Shown here: positions 34,737 through 39,854 of the stretch, piece by piece
How the letters are laid out: each line of letters starts with the position of its first letter
Position numbering within the stretch: position 1 is the first letter of the stretch
Assembly: GCA_003225455.1 (NCBI GenBank)
Contig: QIAB01000034.1
Coordinates: 24,104-63,957 of the forward strand
From: Acidobacteriota bacterium
GTDB taxonomy: Bacteria; Acidobacteriota; Terriglobia; Terriglobales; Acidobacteriaceae
Direction: 5' to 3'
DNA: 39,854 bases
Notes under the pieces: model-generated
What the model saw: only the letters and a program-made list of their open reading frames with translations
Database searches by the model: none
What the model was told of the DNA's origin: nothing
Program-made: the position numbers and the translations under genes

Positions 34737-34805
34737 ACCGCAGAGTTCGCGAAGATGTCGCAAAGCACGCAGAGAATTTCTTTGCGAGCTTCGCGATCTT
34801 GCGGT
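34737..34805. repeat. Nested palindrome between ribF and the MBL hydrolase gene
   Basis: Three pairs of arms nest in register: ACCGCA (34737-34742) with TGCGGT (34800-34805), TCGCGAAG (34747-34754) with CTTCGCGA (34789-34796), and CGCAAAG (34759-34765) with CTTTGCG (34780-34786). The transcript could form one extended hairpin. It is followed by a short stretch, ATCCGTGTTCATC...GTGGTGAATCTC, of another intergenic repeat type. Confidence 0.75.
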
Positions 34806-34858
34806 CAAAGGCTTCTTGTTTAGCCCAAACCATCCGTGTTCATCAAACGTGGTGAATC

Positions 34859-35632
34859 TCAAATCTCAAACTCCAACTTCATCCCGTCATAGGCCAGCCG
34901 CACCGCCGGCGGAAGCATCGCATTCGTGGCCTCGTGCGGCAGATCGTGACAAATATGAGTGAAAAAAGCGCGCTGCGGCCGCAGCCGTTCTACGATCTTC
35001 AGTGAATTCTCGACAGTAGAGTGCGTGGGATGCGGCTTGTGCCGAAGCGCGTCCAGAAACAGAATGTCGAGATTTTCCAATTTCCCAAAAGACTGTTCTG
35101 GAATGGCGCTGTGATCGGTCAGATAAGCCGTCGCTCCGAAGCGGAATCCATAAATTTCTGAATCACCGTGTATCACGGTCACCGGCACGAATTGCGCGCC
35201 GAAAAGATTGAGCGGACCATCGATTGTTTTCAATTCCACTTGCGGGAGCCCGCCAAACCTGTAGTTCGCGTCGAAAACATAGCGGAACATGGTGCGGATA
35301 AAATCGGCTGCATCAGCGCGGGCATACAGTGGCAGCTTGCCTGGTTTATGGCGAAAGCTCAGAGGCCGCAAGTCGTCGATACCGAGAATGTGATCGGCGT
35401 GGGCGTGGGTGTACAGCACGGCGTCAAGATGAGTAATGTGCTCGCGGATTGCCTGCTGGTAGAAATCCGGTGTGCTGTCGACGAGCACGGCGCGACCGTC
35501 GTATTCAACCAGAACTGAGGGACGAGTACGGCGGTCGTGCGGATCGGACGAATGGCACACCGCGCAGTCGCAGCCGATGGTGGGCACGCCCATAGACGTG
35601 CCGCTGCCCAGCACGGTCAGGGTGGCCTTCAT
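34859..35632 (-). CDS. PhnP-like MBL-fold metallo-hydrolase
   Basis: 257 residues of the metallo-beta-lactamase fold. GSGTSMGVPTIGCDCAVCHS carries C21, C23 and C26, a structural zinc site typical of PhnP-like phosphodiesterases. The metal-binding THAHADH gives H76, H78, D80 and H81; IHGD, TDHS, LFLDALRHKPHPTHS and FTHICHDL complete the set. PhnP hydrolyses 2',3'-cyclic phosphates; the substrate here is not known. The start ATG overlaps the DUF1844 stop as ATGA, so the two are translationally coupled. Confidence 0.93.
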   Translation of the reverse strand: MKATLTVLGSGTSMGVPTIGCDCAVCHSSDPHDRRTRPSVLVEYDGRAVLVDSTPDFYQQAIREHITHLDAVLYTHAHADHILGIDDLRPLSFRHKPGKLPLYARADAADFIRTMFRYVFDANYRFGGLPQVELKTIDGPLNLFGAQFVPVTVIHGDSEIYGFRFGATAYLTDHSAIPEQSFGKLENLDILFLDALRHKPHPTHSTVENSLKIVERLRPQRAFFTHICHDLPHEATNAMLPPAVRLAYDGMKLEFEI

Positions 35633-36180
35633 TTTTTAGCGGGATCCGTGCCCGTCGCCTGTGGCGGACGAGCCAGCGCGTTGGTTACTTCGACATAAGC
35701 CATGCGCAATTCGTAAAGCGAGTTTTGCAGGAAATTCTCCTCGGCAGCGGTGAGATTACCTTTTGTTTTCTCTGAAAGCAGGCTAATGGTATCGATGGTT
35801 TGGCGCGCGCCGATCAGGTCAATGCGCGGCTGGCTGCTTTCTTCGCGCATCAGGCCGAGCTGCAGCATCGCGGTCATATAAAGCGAAGCCATGAAACGCT
35901 CAAACGTCATCTCCAGGTCTTTGGCGGAGTGGCCGCTGAGTTCGACACGGGAATCGAGATCCCTGGATGACTTGCGATAGGCGTCAGCCTGCTGTTGCTG
36001 CTCGACCGCACTGGGCGCCGGTGGAACCGGCGACTCTTCTGTCAGTGTGGACTGCCGGGGAGCAGCGGCGGGTTGCGGTTCGGTTGCTTCTTCTTCCGTT
36101 TCCTGCCGCAGCTCGCCTTCCGGCGTGAACAGCCGGCGATCGGTTACCGTGAAAGCACTGTTTTGTTTCTTATCAGGCAT
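35629..36180 (-). CDS. DUF1844 domain protein
   Basis: 183 residues. The N-terminal 80 are low-complexity (Glu, Pro, Gln-rich) and probably disordered; the rest, from LEMTFERFMASLYMTAMLQLG to the end, is the DUF1844 domain with LIGARQTIDTISLLSEKTKGNLT. Function unknown; the family often lies next to this type of hydrolase in Acidobacteriota. No membrane segment. It is 56 bases after ygfZ. Confidence 0.9.
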   Translation of the reverse strand: MPDKKQNSAFTVTDRRLFTPEGELRQETEEEATEPQPAAAPRQSTLTEESPVPPAPSAVEQQQQADAYRKSSRDLDSRVELSGHSAKDLEMTFERFMASLYMTAMLQLGLMREESSQPRIDLIGARQTIDTISLLSEKTKGNLTAAEENFLQNSLYELRMAYVEVTNALARPPQATGTDPAKK

Positions 36181-36236
36181 AAAGCTTCGATCCTGTGCGT
36201 GGAATAATCAGCAAATTTGAGGTCAGCCTCAGACGA

Positions 36237-37265
36237 TCAGCCGTTCGCAACAATTCCGGCGAATGGCAGCTGGGAAATTCGCGCCGTCACTCCTTCTATC
36301 GTAACTTCCCTCCCCGGAGTTGCCACCTCGCGGCGGCAATATCCGAGAGCGACTTTGCGCTCGCCGGCATCGACGGGCAACGATGCAGCGCTCGTAACTT
36401 CCCCGACGTCTTTGCCCGCCGCCTGAACTTTTGTCCCGGGCACGGGCAGGGGACCCTCAATTTCAAACCCTGTGAACTTGCGATGCACCGCTCCCCGAGA
36501 GCGAATGCGTTCCACAATTTCCTGGCCGATGTAGCAACCTTTGGTGAAATTCAACGCTCGTTCCTGCTCGGTCTCCTGCGGCAGGTCACGCTCGCGGATG
36601 TCCTGCCCATAGCGCGGGATACCGGCTGCAATGCGGAGTAGCTCAACTGTTGCCGCGCCTATCGATTTGGCGCCGGCATCGGCAAGCGCTTGCCGCAAAG
36701 TCTTGGAGTAATCGGGCGCACTCCACAATTCATACGACTCGACCAAAGGATTATCGCCGCGCACCACAGTCACACTGGTTTGCTGCCAGGTGATCTCGGC
36801 GAAGTGAAGCGTCTCTAGCTGCGGAAATTGAACCCCGGCGGCTTTCAGCAGCTCTCGGGAGCGCGGCCCGGCGATCCCGACGGAAACCAGTTTGTCGCTG
36901 ATATCTTCGGCTTCGACTTTGTCCATGATGATGTATTTACGAAAAAATGACAGCATTTTCTCGAGCTGCGCGCGATCTGTGTCCACCAGGAGGGACTCGC
37001 CGCTGTTGTACGCGTATAGGTCCCCCAGAATGTGTCCCTGCGCATTGAGCACAAACGCGTACACACCATGGCCAGGCGGTAAATCACGAATATTGTTGGT
37101 GACCATGCCATTGAGCCAGCGCACGCGGTCTTTGCCCGTGAGCTTGATTTTGGCACGCTGCGCCCAATCGTAAACGCCGCAGCCGGAGACCAGAACTTTG
37201 AATTCTCCGCGCACGTCGCCAAAATCCGCGGCGCCCACGCTCCCCTGTAGTTCAGTCGCGCTCAT
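36237..37265 (-). CDS. ygfZ: YgfZ/IBA57-type folate-binding Fe-S cluster assembly protein
   Basis: 342 residues of the GcvT-like fold, with the family motif KGCYIGQEIVERIRSRG (invariant cysteine C244) and GPLPVPGTKV in the C-terminal barrel. YgfZ helps assemble or repair Fe-S proteins using folate. The ATG at 37265 is preferred over 37271 because GAGG lies six bases before it. It is divergent from the dehydrogenase gene with 90 bases between, in which a minus-strand TATAAT sits only about ten bases before the start, so a very short leader is possible. Confidence 0.92.
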   Translation of the reverse strand: MSATELQGSVGAADFGDVRGEFKVLVSGCGVYDWAQRAKIKLTGKDRVRWLNGMVTNNIRDLPPGHGVYAFVLNAQGHILGDLYAYNSGESLLVDTDRAQLEKMLSFFRKYIIMDKVEAEDISDKLVSVGIAGPRSRELLKAAGVQFPQLETLHFAEITWQQTSVTVVRGDNPLVESYELWSAPDYSKTLRQALADAGAKSIGAATVELLRIAAGIPRYGQDIRERDLPQETEQERALNFTKGCYIGQEIVERIRSRGAVHRKFTGFEIEGPLPVPGTKVQAAGKDVGEVTSAASLPVDAGERKVALGYCRREVATPGREVTIEGVTARISQLPFAGIVANG

Positions 37266-37355
37266 ATCCATCCTCGATTATATCCAAGTAATGGGGCGCG
37301 ATGAGTCGGCCACAATCCGCAAAACGGCCTCGGTGGACACCCTCTGTTCGCTGTA

Positions 37356-38465
37356 ATGCTTCGCTGTGATACCTTTCCTGCCGTGAATCACAAGAAACGA
37401 ATCGCGGTTATTCCCGGAGACGGGATCGGCAAAGAAGTTATTCCACAGGCGGTGAAGGCGATCGAGGCGGCGAACGCGCCTGTCGAATTGAGCTACTTCG
37501 ATTGGGGCGCAGACCGCTATCTTGCCGACGGAGTGACGGTTCCACCGGACGGCTTCGCCATGCTGGCGCGTGACTTTGATGCCATTCTCGCAGGCGCGTT
37601 TGGCGATCACCGGGTGCCGTCCAATGTTCATGCCAGAGAAATTCTGCTCGGCATGAGGTTCAAGATGGATCTTTATGCGAATGTGCGCCCGGTGAAGTTG
37701 CTGGACGCTGCGCTTTGTCCGCTTAAAGGAGTGGGACCCAAGGATATCGATTTTGTCGTCATTCGCGAAAACACTGAGGGCGTTTATGGCGACCTGGGCG
37801 GAGTGTTCAAGCAGGGCACTCCGGATGAGATCGCCACGCAGGAGGACATTAACACCCGCAAAGGGGTGGAGCGCATAATTCGGTATGCATTCGACTACTG
37901 CGAGCGCCATGCCAAGCTGGACGGATCGCCGCGGCGATGGGTTCTCATGTGCGACAAGTCAAATGCCATGACTCACGCCGGCAGCCTGTGGCAGCGCACA
38001 TTCAAAGAAGTGGCGCGCGAGTATCCACAAATTAACTCAGAGCATATGTACGTGGATGCGCTTTGCATGCAGATGGTGCGCGACCCGCGGCAATTTGAGG
38101 TCATTGTCACCAACAACATGTTTGGCGACATCATCACCGACCTGGCTGCGGGACTGCAGGGCGGGCTGGGCGTGGCCGCAAGCGGGAACATTCATCCTGG
38201 AAAGACGTCGATGTTCGAGCCGGTGCACGGCTCGGCTCCGCAGATTGCAGGGAAGAACCTGGCTAACCCGTTTGGTGCGATCTTGACGGCGGCGATGATG
38301 CTGGGGCACTTAGGGCTGAGTTCGGAGGAGAAGAGAATCGAAGCGGCGGTGCTGGCCGCCGTGCAGCAGAAAAAGCTCACGCAGGATGTGGGCGGAAGCT
38401 TAGGGACGAAAGAAGCGGGAGAGTGGATCGCGAACAGAATGGGTCACGACTTCACAGAAATTTAA
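37356..38465 (+). CDS. Isocitrate/isopropylmalate dehydrogenase family protein
   Basis: A 369-residue NAD(P)-dependent beta-hydroxyacid oxidative decarboxylase. [14 protein letters not shown] is the N-terminal signature, [18 protein letters not shown] the substrate loop, [15 protein letters not shown] the family block, [22 protein letters not shown] holds the metal-binding aspartates, and [20 protein letters not shown] the adenosine-binding site. The loop and the PDEIATQ region resemble both 3-isopropylmalate and tartrate dehydrogenases, so leuB or ttuC remain open. It is solitary, not with leuCD. GTG at 37383 is an alternative start. Confidence 0.88.
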   Translation: MLRCDTFPAVNHKKRIAVIPGDGIGKEVIPQAVKAIEAANAPVELSYFDWGADRYLADGVTVPPDGFAMLARDFDAILAGAFGDHRVPSNVHAREILLGMRFKMDLYANVRPVKLLDAALCPLKGVGPKDIDFVVIRENTEGVYGDLGGVFKQGTPDEIATQEDINTRKGVERIIRYAFDYCERHAKLDGSPRRWVLMCDKSNAMTHAGSLWQRTFKEVAREYPQINSEHMYVDALCMQMVRDPRQFEVIVTNNMFGDIITDLAAGLQGGLGVAASGNIHPGKTSMFEPVHGSAPQIAGKNLANPFGAILTAAMMLGHLGLSSEEKRIEAAVLAAVQQKKLTQDVGGSLGTKEAGEWIANRMGHDFTEI

Positions 38466-38557
38466 CCAACTATTCATCTGACCAGCGTTCCTCATCTGGC
38501 ATATTGCGTATGTAGCCGCGTGACTCCTCCGAGTTGGGGATAACTAGGAGGCATTTC

Positions 38558-39751
38558 ATGCAACGGATGCTCTCTGCGGTGCTGTTCGCAGCTCTTGTCT
38601 CGATTCTTCTCGCGCCCAACCCGGCCCTCGCCGATGGCAATCTGTACAAGGTCAACCACATCATTATCTTGATGCAGGAGAATCATTCGTTCGACAACTA
38701 CTTTGGCGCGCTTGCTTATGCGCCGGGCGCTCCCTACCACAACGGAAACGGCGTTTGTTCGGCGACCGATCATCATTGCGTTGACGGCCTGACCTGCACC
38801 GTAGATTCTGCGGGTAATCTGACATGCTCCAGCTCAAATCTTGACGACAATGGCTCGATTGTCCAGGCGTTCCATGAAGGAAGCCGGTGCGTGAAGCCCG
38901 ATCTCGACCACTCCTGGCTGAATACGCATCGAGAAGCGAATTTTCTGAATCCGAACCAAACCCTGAAAAGCTTTCTGAGTGACGGTTTCGTGCGGGTGAA
39001 CGATCTTACCGAACAATTGGATAATGGCAGCGAAAGCGCAACCGACGACCAGACCATCGGTTTTTATAACCAGAGCGATATTCCGTTCTATTATGACCTT
39101 GCCGAGAAATTCGCCATCAGCGACCGCCATTTCGCTTCAGTGCTGGGCCCGACTTTTCCCAACCGTTCTTATTTAATGGCCGCAACGTCGTTCGGCCATC
39201 TTACGACTGACGATACTTTCCCTCCGCCGGGCGGATACAAACCAATCACTGGAACTATCTTCGATCGGTTGAACAAGTTCGGCGTCTCCTGGGCCGATTA
39301 TTTTGTCGACGCGCCGCAAGCCGGCAGTTTCTTACCCAACGATCCCCACTTCTTTCCGGTTTCAGTTTTCCTGGCACAAGCCGCGGGACTGGGCACGCTG
39401 CCCCAAGTGTCATTCGTTGACCCGGATTTCGGTTTGGAAGGAACGGCGCTCGAGAACGATGAGCATCCGCCGGTTGACATTCAGCGTGGGCTGGCCTTTG
39501 TTTCAAAGATAGTGAACGCCGTGCGCAATGGCCCACACTGGAAGAATTCGATCATATTCATCACTTATGACGAGCACGGCGGGTTTTACGATCATGCGAA
39601 GTCGCCCAGAGCGCCGCAAGGGGGAGCTTTGAATCCGGATGGAATCAATCCGGGACAATGTGAAGATCTCTCCAATCCTCCCGCCAGCGAACAGCCCGGT
39701 GGAGGCGCAGACTGTGTCGAGTTACCCGGAACAGCATGGTACTGGAAGTAG
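38558..39751 (+). pseudogene. Secreted phospholipase-C/acid phosphatase-type phosphoesterase, 3' truncated
   Basis: Alkaline-phosphatase-fold phosphoesterase (PF04185 type). The ATG at 38558 follows AGGAGG (38546-38551); an upstream TTG ORF start (38534) is less likely. A signal peptide (about 1-26, ending LADG) precedes IIILMQENHSFDNYFG with the active-site region, VLGPTFPNRSYLM and TYDEHGGFYDH. The frame reads through to about PGGGADC near 39716, where the typical last 60-120 residues (RVPxIVVSP, DHTS) are missing. The final residues, LPGTAWYWK, are the antisense of an intron reverse transcriptase. The product is therefore probably truncated and inactive, unless the junction is an assembly artefact. 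Confidence 0.85.
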
Positions 39752-39854
39752 CCCAGCACAACTTTGCGGAGCCATGCACCGACCTCGGTCGTGCGATGAT
39801 GCTTGCGACGTTGCAGCTCAGCCTTGATGGCTTTGAGCTTCGCCGCCATTCGCT
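39721..39854 (-). mobile_element. C-terminal piece of a group II intron reverse transcriptase, cut by the window edge
   Basis: On the minus strand the frame reads RMAAKLKAIKAELQRR, then GAWLRKVVLGYFQYHAVPGN. This is the usual tail of group II intron-encoded reverse transcriptase/maturases (KL..K.EL.RR, G.WL..V..GY..Y.AVPGN). It ends at the VPGN codons (39721) where phospholipase sequence begins, so the last few residues and the intron RNA domains V/VI are absent. It continues beyond the window. An intron fragment rather than an intact element is likely. Confidence 0.75.

Overview
The window is about 39.9 kb of moderately GC-rich bacterial DNA, almost entirely chromosomal in character, with one accessory stretch (about 11.1-15.5 kb). 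The gene repertoire suggests a soil Acidobacteriota of the Terriglobia/Koribacter type: a fused cellulose synthase with BcsC and BcsZ, a DUF1844 protein coupled to a PhnP-like metallo-hydrolase, a PadR gene with a small membrane partner, and intergenic spaces full of short palindromic repeats. This placement is inference; there is no rRNA or other definitive marker. No tRNA, rRNA or CRISPR array was found.

Left part (1-9 kb): the 3' end of plsY overlaps gpsA (phospholipid precursor synthesis). Next come a small ABM-fold protein, a secreted hypothetical protein, a repeat-rich spacer, a membrane HD-GYP c-di-GMP phosphodiesterase, ftsY, a 67-codon gene, ribD and ribE. ribE converges, with overlapping stop codons, on an MlaF-like ABC ATPase that lies downstream of mobA.

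Accessory part (9.1-16 kb): a secreted GH5-FN3-CBM2 endoglucanase is followed by three copies of a GGGACAGACGGGACG-type palindromic element. Two copies flank a dihydrofolate-reductase-family gene and two flank a Cys-rich HNH-like gene; one copy serves both. Next to them sits a convergent pair: a phage Gp37/Gp68-family three-Cys-motif protein and its known genomic partner TcmP. A decayed C-terminal piece of an ECF sigma factor and a second DHFR-family gene close the region.

Cellulose locus (16.1-26.6 kb): bcsAB (one fused 1456-residue protein) and bcsC form a tight minus-strand operon. The periplasmic GH8 cellulase gene bcsZ is divergent from it. With the HD-GYP protein and the PilZ domain in BcsA this suggests c-di-GMP control of cellulose export.

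Right part (26.6-39.9 kb): repeats, truB, a rhomboid protease, an SDR, a 596-bp segment bounded by 14-bp perfect inverted repeats and holding a small lipoprotein gene, a padR operon whose membrane partner is frameshifted, and DMT and MFS transporters. Then come ribF, a PhnP-like hydrolase, DUF1844 and ygfZ on the minus strand, and an isopropylmalate/isocitrate dehydrogenase. A secreted phospholipase-C-type phosphoesterase follows; its 3' end is replaced by an oppositely oriented piece of a group II intron reverse transcriptase at the window edge.
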